DNA from: Bacteroidota bacterium
GTDB lineage: Bacteria > Bacteroidota > Bacteroidia > Bacteroidales > Prolixibacteraceae
Assembly (NCBI GenBank): GCA_013203755.1
Contig: JABMPI010000400.1
Coordinates: 1 to 5,410, forward strand
Length of the DNA: 5,410 nucleotides
Direction of reading: 5' to 3'
Shown here: piece by piece, positions 1 through 5,410 of the stretch
Numbering within the stretch: the first letter of the stretch is position 1
Layout: the number at the start of each line of letters is the position of its first letter
Notes under the pieces: model-generated
The model's input: only the letters and a program-made list of their open reading frames with translations
Told to the model about the DNA's origin: nothing
Database searches by the model: none
Program-made: the position numbers and the translations under genes

Positions 1-1
1 C

Positions 2-268
2 GTTACTCTCGTTTTGAAAACAGTCATTTACAAAAGTAAATTCCTTGATTTTCAAAACTTCGAAAGCCTTGTCTTTGACGTTTTCTCATCAAAGACTTGA
101 AAAAAAGAAGTTTTTTCTTGCAGGCACCAAGTAGCTTTATCTTACTATTCAATAAACGGAAGCGCAGCATTTGTAAATTCAAAAAGACTAAAATACAAAG
201 TCGACAATACACATTTAATGCGTAATCGTATCGGATTTCTGGCAAACGGTTACCAAAATAAATATTAA
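2..268 (+). other. Doubtful broken reading frame at left edge (possible gene remnant)
   Basis: This stretch has no convincing gene. In one plus-strand frame it is open from base 2 to a TGA at 98-100, then open again for 55 codons to a TAA at 266-268. The second half ends with HLMRNRIGFLANGYQNKY, which reads somewhat like the end of a beta-sandwich (LamG-like) domain, where an 'xxIGFxAxG' strand is common. That resemblance is only an impression. A 73-codon minus-strand frame starting at a TTG (245 down to 24) covers the same bases and looks less protein-like. In DNA this AT-rich, either could be chance. If the plus frame is real, it is the decayed 3' end of a gene lying left of the window, and the methyltransferase starts 26 bp after its stop. 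Confidence 0.17.
11..117. repeat. Cluster of three inverted repeats
   Basis: Three perfect inverted repeats lie in a row. GTTTTGAAAA (11-20) pairs with TTTTCAAAAC (49-58) over a 28-nt spacer. GTCTTTGA (71-78) pairs with TCAAAGAC (89-96) over a 10-nt loop. GAAAAAA (99-105) pairs with TTTTTTC (111-117) over a 5-nt loop. None is followed by a T tract in the right place on either strand, so I do not call them terminators. All are A/T-dominated, and the third is nearly homopolymeric. They may form a structured intergenic RNA or DNA region, or may simply reflect base composition. Confidence 0.35.
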
Positions 269-294
269 AACTTCGGATAAAATAATTTTATATA

Positions 295-942
295 ATGCCC
301 GACGACAACATAAATATTGTCAATAATTTTGCTCTCGATTACGATAAATCCGTTCTGAAAAATAATTGGAATGGGCCAGCAATAATTTTCAACGAAGTAA
401 ATGAATATCTCATTCCTAAATCTAAAATTATTGATCTCGGAATTGGAACCGGAGAGAGTTCAAGACGATTTCAAAATGAGGGATTTGAAATAACGGGTAT
501 CGACGGTTCGTCAGAAATGTTAAAACAGTGCGAAAAGAAAAAAATTGGCGCTAAACTCATCTTACACAATCTTGAAAATACTCCGTTCCCAATTGAAACG
601 AATTTATTTAATGCAGTAATTTCTAACGGTACATTTCATCTTATAAACCCTGTAAAACAACTTTTTCCTGAAGCAAAACGCATTCTAAATTCTGATGGAC
701 TTTTTGCTTTTACTTTTGAAAATTCAAATGATACATCTGATTCCCGGGAAATTGAATCCGGTGTGTGGGAAATGAAAACTCAATCTGGAGTTCTCAGCTA
801 CAAACATTCGGAGCAATACATTTTAGGGTTGTTGCATCAAAATATTTTCGAAGTAAAAAAGCAAAAACAGTTTTTAGCTTTTACAAATACCGAACTTCAA
901 AAAGAGTATTATTTTACCTTAATTGTGGCAAAGTTGAAATAG
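295..942 (+). CDS. Class I SAM-dependent methyltransferase
   Basis: Predicted cytosolic enzyme of 215 residues that transfers a methyl group from S-adenosylmethionine to an unknown acceptor. The Rossmann-type fold is seen in order. Motif I is IIDLGIGTG (45-53), the glycine-rich SAM loop. Motif II is ITGIDGS (66-72), where Asp70 should bind the SAM ribose. The post-II segment is HNLENTPFP (91-99). Motif IV/V is FNAVISNGTFHLI (105-117), followed by a helix and the strand GLFAFTFEN (135-143). The layout resembles the methyltransferase 11/25 domain families, including METTL27-like proteins. Length is normal for a single-domain enzyme with a short cap region. The ATG at 295 is preceded by A/T-rich sequence with no Shine-Dalgarno, as is usual in Bacteroidota. 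Its last 29 bp overlap the 3' end of the convergent protease gene, and no terminator separates them. The substrate cannot be inferred from the sequence or from neighbours. Confidence 0.93.
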   Translation: MPDDNINIVNNFALDYDKSVLKNNWNGPAIIFNEVNEYLIPKSKIIDLGIGTGESSRRFQNEGFEITGIDGSSEMLKQCEKKKIGAKLILHNLENTPFPIETNLFNAVISNGTFHLINPVKQLFPEAKRILNSDGLFAFTFENSNDTSDSREIESGVWEMKTQSGVLSYKHSEQYILGLLHQNIFEVKKQKQFLAFTNTELQKEYYFTLIVAKLK

Positions 943-2569
943 AGTCGTTTGCATTAATGTTTACTACCAATAAGTTTTGTTGCGAAATTTCAATAGCTTT
1001 TAAAAGCGCTTTATCAATCTTCTTAATAATCGGATAAAAACCTTCTTCGCCTATAATATTACGCGCAACATATGCTTTCAACTGTGTATTTATTATATGT
1101 CCCGACTCCATTAAACCTTTCGTATCTTTTTCAACTCCCTTTTCCGTCGCATATTTAACAAAATCGTTAAGCACATTTTTTTCATCTAAATAACTATCAA
1201 ACTCTTCTGCACTTTCCAGGGTCGATAATTCATTCCGGTGCTCGTCTGCATAGGTATAAGCAAAGGAGTAAATTAGTCCTTTACGATAAATTTTAGTAAA
1301 ATATTCCGAATTTCCGGCAGTGTCGACCGGCACAAAAAAGTCGGGCATAATTCCACCGCCACCATACACAGTTCTTCCGCCTTTTGTTTCAAATTTTAAC
1401 GAGTCATTAAAATGAATACTGTCGGCAATTAACAGCTCATTATTTTGAAATCGTTCGTGCATATTATTGAAATACTCATCATTTCCTTTTTCGTACGAAC
1501 TTTGAATACATCGCCCGCTTGGCGTATAAAAACGTGCAACAGTAAGTCGTAAAGCAGAACCATCCATTAATGGTATTTGCTCTTGTACCAAACCTTTTCC
1601 GAAAGAACGCCTGCCAATTACCAGTCCACGATCGTTGTCTTGCAATGCTCCTGCAAATATTTCACTTGCCGATGCCGAAGATTCGTCGATCATAACAAAC
1701 ACATCCATATCTTTCCATCTGTTTTTACCCGAAGCATCATATGTTTTTCGAGGTTGATTAACACCTTCGGTATATAAAATTGGTTCTCCCTTTTCCAGAA
1801 ATTCATCTAACATTTGCAATACTGCCATTAGTGAACCACCCGTATTTCCCCTCAAATCGATTATCACTTTTTTGGCTCCATTATCATCAAGCAATTGCAT
1901 CCGATCCATAAACTCATCGTAGGTTTTATTGGCAAAACGGCTAATTTTTATAAATCCGGTCGCCTCATCAATCATGTACGAAACATCAACACTATAAAGT
2001 GGAATGTCGCCACGAGTGATTTCAAATTCCAGTTCACCATTAAAATCTTTTCGACTAATTCCAACTATAACTTTTGTATTTTTCTTTCCTTTCAACAAAC
2101 TTAAAACCGTTCTGTTTTGCACGTTTACACCGGCAATAATCGAGTCGTTTACCCGCACAATCCTGTCGCCTGCCATTAATCCAACTTTACTCGACGGGCC
2201 ACCTGCAATAACTTCGATGACACGCACCGTATCTTCCATTACCGAAAATTGTACGCCAATTCCCGAAAAATTTCCGGTCATCTCTTCCTGAACTCCAACC
2301 ATATCTTTTGCAGGAATATAAGTGGTGTGCGGATCTAAACTTTTCAAAAGTTCGGGAATGGTTTGTTCTATAATACTAGCTGTATTTACACTGTCAACAT
2401 ATCCCAAATCGATTAAATTCAAAACTGTTGAAATTTTATTTGAAGTGCCTGCGTGCATCCCTCCAAACGTAGGCTGACTATTTTTATTTAATAAATTCCC
2501 AATTAATATTCCAACTGCAACCGACACCGCAATTAATAAAGGAAGTATTACTATTGTTTTCTTATTCAT
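914..2569 (-). CDS. ctpA: S41 family C-terminal processing peptidase (CtpA/Prc-like)
   Basis: Serine endopeptidase of 551 residues that cuts proteins near their C termini in the periplasm. An N-terminal hydrophobic segment (residues 5-27, no lipobox cysteine) should act as membrane anchor or signal. A PDZ domain follows at about 88-172, with the ligand loop near GIGVQF (103-108) and GLMAGDRI (130-137). The S41 catalytic core spans about 185-415. It has the substrate-site strand VIIDLRGNTGG (235-245), then SSASASE (297-303) and SFGKGLVQ (322-329). By spacing to E. coli Prc and CtpB, the Ser-Lys-Gln triad is Ser300, Lys325 and Gln329, so it looks active. A C-terminal tail (about 430-551) is typical in length for Bacteroidota members. 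The last 20 or so residues look poorly conserved and include those encoded across the overlap with the methyltransferase gene. The ATG lies 5 bp after the deaminase stop, so the two are likely cotranscribed. ctpA is a family name and implies no specific substrate. Confidence 0.95.
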   Translation of the reverse strand: MNKKTIVILPLLIAVSVAVGILIGNLLNKNSQPTFGGMHAGTSNKISTVLNLIDLGYVDSVNTASIIEQTIPELLKSLDPHTTYIPAKDMVGVQEEMTGNFSGIGVQFSVMEDTVRVIEVIAGGPSSKVGLMAGDRIVRVNDSIIAGVNVQNRTVLSLLKGKKNTKVIVGISRKDFNGELEFEITRGDIPLYSVDVSYMIDEATGFIKISRFANKTYDEFMDRMQLLDDNGAKKVIIDLRGNTGGSLMAVLQMLDEFLEKGEPILYTEGVNQPRKTYDASGKNRWKDMDVFVMIDESSASASEIFAGALQDNDRGLVIGRRSFGKGLVQEQIPLMDGSALRLTVARFYTPSGRCIQSSYEKGNDEYFNNMHERFQNNELLIADSIHFNDSLKFETKGGRTVYGGGGIMPDFFVPVDTAGNSEYFTKIYRKGLIYSFAYTYADEHRNELSTLESAEEFDSYLDEKNVLNDFVKYATEKGVEKDTKGLMESGHIINTQLKAYVARNIIGEEGFYPIIKKIDKALLKAIEISQQNLLVVNINANDSISTLPQLR

Positions 2570-2574
2570 ATTCT

Positions 2575-3000
2575 TTAAATATCCACCTGTTTAACTTCAA
2601 TTTCGGCACGTTTCAGCAAATTAATTCCGTCTTCTAAACGATAACTTTCTGTGAAAACTACCCGCTTAATTCCTGCCTGAATAATTAATTTTGAACACTC
2701 CACACAAGGTGAAGAAGTTACATAAAGTGTAGCTCCATTGCTACTGTTTCCCGACTTGGCAACTTTAGTAATTGCGTTTGCCTCGGCATGTAAAACATAA
2801 GCTTTGGTTTTATTATCCTCGTCTTCACAAACATTTTCGAAACCGGAAGGCGTACCATTGTAACCATCAGAAATTATCATTTGGTCTTTTACTAAAAGTG
2901 CACCAACTTGCCTTCGTTTGCAATATGAATTTTGCGACCAGGTATCTGCCATTTGCAAATATCGTTGGTCGAGTAATTGTTGTTTATTATCGTTTGCCAT
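2575..3000 (-). CDS. comEB: dCMP deaminase (ComEB-like zinc deaminase)
   Basis: Cytosolic zinc enzyme of 141 residues expected to convert dCMP to dUMP plus ammonia, feeding thymidylate synthesis. The cytidine/deoxycytidylate deaminase signature is intact: HAE at 71-73 (His71 binds zinc, Glu73 shuttles protons) and PCVEC at 98-102 (Cys99 and Cys102 bind zinc). The family segments RRQVGALLVKD (29-39) and GYNGTPSGFEN (46-56) are also present. Cys27 and Cys58 sit where some phage and bacterial dCMP deaminases bind a second, structural zinc; this is inferred from position only. Length is normal for short bacterial forms. The name comEB follows the Bacillus competence-operon homologue, and nothing here indicates a competence role. 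It is the first gene of a likely two-gene unit with the S41 protease. A promoter-like element and two palindromes lie upstream. The ATG at 3000 follows an A-rich leader without a Shine-Dalgarno. Confidence 0.95.
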   Translation of the reverse strand: MANDNKQQLLDQRYLQMADTWSQNSYCKRRQVGALLVKDQMIISDGYNGTPSGFENVCEDEDNKTKAYVLHAEANAITKVAKSGNSSNGATLYVTSSPCVECSKLIIQAGIKRVVFTESYRLEDGINLLKRAEIEVKQVDI

Positions 3001-3028
3001 AGTTCAAAATCTTTTAAATAGGTGTGCC

Positions 3029-3043
3029 ATCCTTCTAAAGGAT
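3029..3043. repeat. Perfect inverted repeat ATCCTT-N3-AAGGAT
   Basis: ATCCTT (3029-3034) and AAGGAT (3038-3043) are exact reverse complements around a 3-nt spacer. The repeat lies just downstream of the promoter-like -7 element for the deaminase gene, about where transcription would start. It could be an operator or a small hairpin at the mRNA 5' end. Its ends abut and share two bases with the next inverted repeat. Confidence 0.45.
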
Positions 3044-3055
3044 TACAAATGTAAT
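3042..3055. repeat. Perfect inverted repeat ATTACA-N2-TGTAAT
   Basis: ATTACA (3042-3047) and TGTAAT (3050-3055) are exact reverse complements around a 2-nt spacer. It covers the whole candidate -7 element (3046-3053), the classic place for a repressor site. A symmetric site of this size would suit a dimeric helix-turn-helix protein, but no regulator is encoded nearby. Confidence 0.45.
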
Positions 3056-3080
3056 ACTGATTTTAAATAAATTGTTCAAA
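3046..3080 (-). promoter_or_regulatory. Candidate Bacteroidota-type promoter for the deaminase-protease unit
   Basis: Read on the minus strand, TACATTTG (3053 down to 3046) matches the Bacteroidota -7 consensus TAnnTTTG exactly. A TTTG (3080 down to 3077) that could serve as the -33 box lies 23 nt upstream, at the long end of accepted spacing. The predicted start of transcription near 3039 would give a leader of about 40 nt before the deaminase ATG at 3000. The position between an upstream terminator and the first gene of the unit supports it. Confidence 0.5.
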
Positions 3081-3130
3081 TTAAATGAATCGAGCTAAAT
3101 TGACTTTCTTTTTAACAAACTATAACAAAC

Positions 3131-3156
3131 AAAAAACGCCGCTTAATTTAGCGGCG
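3131..3156 (-). terminator. Rho-independent terminator of the SPOR lipoprotein gene
   Basis: Minus-strand transcripts would fold CGCCGCT (3156-3150) with AGCGGCG (3143-3137) around a 6-nt loop, giving a 7-bp GC-rich stem. It is followed at once by six U residues (3136-3131). It lies 28 bp past the stop codon of the SPOR gene. On the plus strand the stem is not followed by a T tract, so it acts in one direction only. Confidence 0.88.
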
Positions 3157-3184
3157 CTTAACTATTTTATAGTTGAATTTATAA

Positions 3185-3664
3185 TTACTCTTTAATTAAC
3201 AACCAAACATCGGAGTACTTGGGAAATGCTTGACGCAACTGAGTTACACGGCTCCGGGCTTCGGTCTCGCTTTTGAATGAATTTACACAAACACGGTACA
3301 TACCTGTTTCGCTATGCAAAATAATTGGTGTAAAACCTTCGTCTAACAATGTTTCGCGATAATTTTTTGCGTTATCTAACTGACCAAAAGAACCAATAAT
3401 TACAAAATAAGTATTGCTTTCATTTCCAGACCTGTCTTCTTGTTGTGTAAAAGTTACTTGCTCTTTGCGAATTGCAACCGGTTTTTCATCGGCAACTTTC
3501 ACGGCAGGTTTAGTCTCGGTTTTTGCATCATTCGAAGGAACAGTAAATACTTTTGGTTGCGTTGCAGGGTCGGTTGTATATGGCGACTGTGCAGGCTGTT
3601 TTGTGGTTTTACAAGCTGTAAAAGCCAAAACTGTGGCTATGGCTACTAATAATATTCTATTCAT
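3185..3664 (-). CDS. SPOR domain-containing lipoprotein
   Basis: Secreted lipoprotein of 159 residues. The signal peptide (1-17) ends in the lipobox FTAC, making Cys18 the lipidated residue. The positions after Cys18 (KTTKQ) lack the acidic residues of the Bacteroidota surface-export signal, so a periplasm-facing anchor is more likely; this is inference. Residues 19-80 are a low-complexity linker rich in Thr, Pro, Lys and Gln. A SPOR domain fills about 84-158: YFVIIGSFG (86-94) is the first strand, NAKNYRETLLDEGF (98-111) the helix and MYRVCVNSF (122-130) a later strand. SPOR domains bind peptidoglycan glycan strands stripped of stem peptides, often at division sites. The gene appears monocistronic: a terminator follows it and 153 bp separate it from the upstream gene. 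A near-match to the -7 consensus, TACTTTAG (3700 down to 3693), lies about 30 nt before the ATG. A precise cellular role cannot be given. Confidence 0.92.
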   Translation of the reverse strand: MNRILLVAIATVLAFTACKTTKQPAQSPYTTDPATQPKVFTVPSNDAKTETKPAVKVADEKPVAIRKEQVTFTQQEDRSGNESNTYFVIIGSFGQLDNAKNYRETLLDEGFTPIILHSETGMYRVCVNSFKSETEARSRVTQLRQAFPKYSDVWLLIKE

Positions 3665-3817
3665 TTTGTATTGTTTTCTAGTTATAACTCCGCTAAAGTA
3701 CGCAAATAGGTAAAGTTGAATTAATTATAGCAACGTAAGTTTTGCACAGAATGTTGTTCGCAACTCTTTATTTAACGTACTTTTCAGCAATTTTTCAACC
3801 TGCTCTAAACATTAAAA

Positions 3818-4645
3818 CTATTTGAATTTTAGGATAATACCTTTTATGTAATCAATAAATTCCAGTCTGTTTAAATAAGAATTCAACATTACAAAATGAG
3901 GATTAAGCAAATTTGATTTATTGTAACTCATGGTTTGGAAATTGTCCTGACGCAATACAGCACCGCCAAATTCTTCAACAAATAATTGCCCAGGTGCAGT
4001 ATCCCACTCCGAGCAAAGACCGGCTTTTAAATACAAGTCGGCATTACCCAAAACAATATCAACTTGTTTTAAGGAACTTCCCCGATGAATAATTTCTACT
4101 GAATAAAATTTTTCAATCTCTTTAAATAGTTCAGCTTCCAAGGGTTTAAAAAACGAACGACTTGCAACTATTCGAATGGGTTCATTCTTTTTTAGAGTCG
4201 GTTCAATCTTCCGAATCTTTCCAAGATCATTAAATTCAAAAATTCCTTCACCTTTTTTGCAATACCAACCTTTTTTCTCAAGAGGTTGATAGATCCAACC
4301 TTCAATAGGTTTTGAACTTTCTATTAAAGCCAGGTTTATACAAAATTCTCCATTCCGTTTAACAAACTCTTTTGTTCCGTCGAGCGGGTCTAGCAAAAAG
4401 TATTGCAACCAGTTTTTGCGTTTATTATAATCGGGAATACTATTTTCTTCGTCGAGCACAAAAACTTCCGGATAGATTTTTTTTAAGCCTTGATTAATTA
4501 TTTGGCTTGATACTTTGTCTGCCAGGGTTACCGGAGAATTATCCGATTTTAGTTCCGCCTTAAAATCCCCACTTTTATAGATTTCTACAATTGCCTTTCC
4601 AGCTTCAACCAGTATTTTAAATATTTCGGTAGTAGTCTCCTTCAT
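3818..4645 (-). CDS. cysQ: 3'(2'),5'-bisphosphate nucleotidase, CysQ-type
   Basis: Enzyme of 275 residues in the inositol monophosphatase superfamily. CysQ proteins hydrolyse 3'-phosphoadenosine 5'-phosphate, a by-product of sulfate assimilation and sulfotransfer, to AMP and phosphate with magnesium. The key motifs are present: SPVTLAD (37-43), LDEEN (64-68, metal-binding Glu), DPLDGTKEF (86-94, with Asp86 and Asp89 as metal ligands) and EWDTAPGQ (213-220, with Asp215 as the third Asp). The TKEF ending separates CysQ from true inositol monophosphatases, which usually have an Asn in place of the Lys-Glu pair. Length is normal. It stands alone here, with no sulfate assimilation genes in view. 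The 153 bp after its stop show no clear terminator. The ATG follows an AT-rich leader without a Shine-Dalgarno; a weak -7-like TAACTTTA lies at 4671 down to 4664. The specificity for the adenosine bisphosphate is a family-level inference. Confidence 0.93.
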   Translation of the reverse strand: MKETTTEIFKILVEAGKAIVEIYKSGDFKAELKSDNSPVTLADKVSSQIINQGLKKIYPEVFVLDEENSIPDYNKRKNWLQYFLLDPLDGTKEFVKRNGEFCINLALIESSKPIEGWIYQPLEKKGWYCKKGEGIFEFNDLGKIRKIEPTLKKNEPIRIVASRSFFKPLEAELFKEIEKFYSVEIIHRGSSLKQVDIVLGNADLYLKAGLCSEWDTAPGQLFVEEFGGAVLRQDNFQTMSYNKSNLLNPHFVMLNSYLNRLEFIDYIKGIILKFK

Positions 4646-4679
4646 CTAATAATTTATTGTGGGTAAAGTTATATCTAAA

Positions 4680-4696
4680 TTTTTCAATTTGAAAAA
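4680..4696. repeat. Perfect inverted repeat TTTTTCAA-N-TTGAAAAA
   Basis: TTTTTCAA (4680-4687) and TTGAAAAA (4689-4696) are exact reverse complements around one base. It lies 34 bp upstream of the cysQ ATG, just upstream of a weak -7-like TAACTTTA (4671 down to 4664). That position would suit an operator or activator site, but the arms are mostly A/T runs and may arise by chance. Confidence 0.3.
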
Positions 4697-4808
4697 GAAG
4701 TCTGTGCTTTCAAAACGAATTAATCGTTTTTACTCATTTTCAACAAAGCGTGGTTCGTAATTCCTTTCATTAAAAACAATATTTTTTTTCAATACTCACA
4801 CTTTCTGA

Positions 4809-4816
4809 TAATTTTG
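4809..4816 (+). promoter_or_regulatory. Candidate -7 element in the cysQ/kinase-remnant intergenic region
   Basis: TAATTTTG matches the Bacteroidota -7 consensus TAnnTTTG on the plus strand. No TTG box lies at the expected distance upstream, so support is weak. If active it would transcribe the kinase remnant and possibly the MEMO-family gene further right. The rest of the 4646-4889 gap between divergent units shows no open frame with recognisable protein character in any frame I read. Confidence 0.2.
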
Positions 4817-4889
4817 TTGGCATTAGATACAAAATAAATCAATTACTAAAATTATTAGCCTAAAATATATTAAACCAAATCCAATTTAG

Positions 4890-5267
4890 AATCTGGCAAT
4901 AATATACTCAACCCAATTAGTACTTGCCGATAAAAATATGGTATTACTTGTAATTCGTAATTTAATTTCGAATGTCATAAAATTTACTCCTAATTTGAAA
5001 AAAATTGAAATACTTTCGGAAATATCGAATAACTTTATAAAGATTCCTGTCGTAGATAATACGTTGGGAATAGAACCTGAAAGAGTTGACAAACTCTTCA
5101 CCATAAATAAAAAGGTAAGTACAACCGGAACAATTAACGAATACGGGAACGGTCTGGGACTTATTTTGTGCAAGGAATTTGTGGAGCGAAATGGAGGGAA
5201 AATTACAGTTGAAAGCGAAAGAGGTTTTGGCACAACTGTATCATTTACACTACACTTTTTTGAATGA
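4890..5267 (+). pseudogene. Histidine kinase ATPase-domain remnant (decayed C-terminal fragment)
   Basis: Only the catalytic HATPase_c part of a sensor histidine kinase is present. From the ATG at 4938, 109 codons give the N box RNLISNVIKFTP (7-18), a D box VVDNTLGI (38-45), the F box KLF (52-54), the G2 box NGLGLILCKEF (71-81) and the closing strand GTTVSFTL (98-105). Kinase-like sequence continues in frame upstream of that ATG (LVLADKN, 4917-4937, the usual lead-in to the N box) until a TAG at 4887-4889. The frame was therefore cut from a longer gene, not built to start at 4938. There is no sensor region and no phosphoacceptor-histidine helix domain in the bases upstream. The D box has Thr (residue 42) where DxGxG expects the first Gly, which should impair ATP binding. 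A short ATPase-only protein is possible but unlikely. Confidence 0.72.
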
Positions 5268-5298
5268 AAAAAAAATTGAGACCTATTATTTTGGCAAA

Positions 5299-5410
5299 AT
5301 GAAATTCAGAGATTTTAAAAATATAAACCGAAAGGCAGCATTTGCCGGGCAATTTTACCCGAACGAGAAAAAGGAACTGAGCAGTGAACTCAAACAATTA
5401 TTTGAGACCA
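5299..5410 (+). CDS. amrB: AmmeMemoRadiSam system protein B (MEMO family), N-terminal part
   Basis: The first 37 codons of a gene that runs off the right edge. RKAAFAGQFYP (11-21) followed by NEKKELSSELKQLFE (22-36) matches the characteristic N terminus of the MEMO family, where an 'R-x-A-x-A-G-x-F-Y-P' stretch precedes a Glu/Leu-rich helix. In bacteria and archaea such proteins are named AmmeMemoRadiSam system protein B because they occur with an AMMECR1-domain protein and a radical SAM protein; the joint function is not established. MEMO proteins share a fold with class III extradiol dioxygenases. The metal-site residues lie beyond the window, so activity cannot be judged. The ATG at 5299 places the motif 10 residues in, as in relatives. 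It starts 31 bp after the kinase remnant stop. Partner genes, if linked, would be to the right. Confidence 0.8.
   Translation, partial: MKFRDFKNINRKAAFAGQFYPNEKKELSSELKQLFET

Noticed and set aside
24..245. Minus-strand 73-codon open frame
   Set aside because: It needs a TTG start, has a biased Lys/Arg/Leu/Phe composition without domain-like pattern, and overlaps the inverted repeats.
996..1012. Overlapping palindromes GCTTTTAAAAGC and AAAGCGCTTT
   Set aside because: They lie inside the protease gene, in codons for its Lys/Leu-rich C-terminal helix (FKALLK-like on the reverse reading), and lack a T tract, so they are probably incidental.
3753..3764. GTTG-TTCG-CAAC hairpin downstream of cysQ
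   Set aside because: The stem is only 4 bp with no U tract following on the minus strand; too weak for a terminator.
4886..5233. Minus-strand 115-codon open frame opposite the kinase remnant
   Set aside because: The plus strand carries recognisable histidine kinase motifs across the same bases; the reverse frame is their shadow.
5264..5302. 12-codon frame starting ATG AAA AAA between the kinase remnant and amrB
   Set aside because: It overlaps both neighbours' stop and start, but is very short and lysine-rich from an A tract, with no sign of being a real leader peptide.
1..5410. Novel defence, mobile or CRISPR system
   Set aside because: No repeat-spacer array, transposase, integrase, toxin-antitoxin pair, nuclease or reverse transcriptase could be recognised in any frame.

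Overview
The window is AT-rich chromosomal DNA that most resembles the Bacteroidota, probably a marine Bacteroidales/Marinilabiliales-type organism (order-level guess). Reasons: A/T-rich translation starts with no clear Shine-Dalgarno, a TAnnTTTG promoter-like motif, a Bacteroidota-style S41 protease next to a dCMP deaminase gene, and the protein sequences themselves. No rRNA, tRNA, CRISPR array, insertion sequence or integrase is visible.

Layout, left to right. Bases 1-294 hold no convincing gene, only a cluster of inverted repeats and a doubtful plus-strand reading frame broken by one TGA. A plus-strand class I SAM-dependent methyltransferase (295-942) runs tail-to-tail into a minus-strand S41 C-terminal processing protease (914-2569), overlapping it by 29 bp. 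The protease follows a dCMP deaminase gene (2575-3000) by 5 bp, so these two probably form an operon, read from a promoter-like element with two abutting perfect inverted repeats (3029-3080). Next, on the minus strand, come a clear intrinsic terminator (3131-3156), its SPOR-domain lipoprotein gene (3185-3664), and a CysQ-type 3'(2'),5'-bisphosphate nucleotidase gene (3818-4645). To the right, on the plus strand, an apparent relic of a histidine kinase ATPase domain (4890-5267) precedes the first 37 codons of a MEMO-family protein, AmmeMemoRadiSam system protein B, which runs off the right edge (5299-5410).

The genes look like ordinary housekeeping functions rather than one pathway: nucleotide metabolism (dCMP deaminase, CysQ), envelope proteolysis and peptidoglycan binding (S41 protease, SPOR lipoprotein) and an orphan methyltransferase. 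I see no evidence for a new defence or mobile system. The points most worth a second look are the decayed kinase, the convergent gene overlap, the twin palindromes upstream of the deaminase, and the cut-off AmmeMemoRadiSam gene at the right edge.
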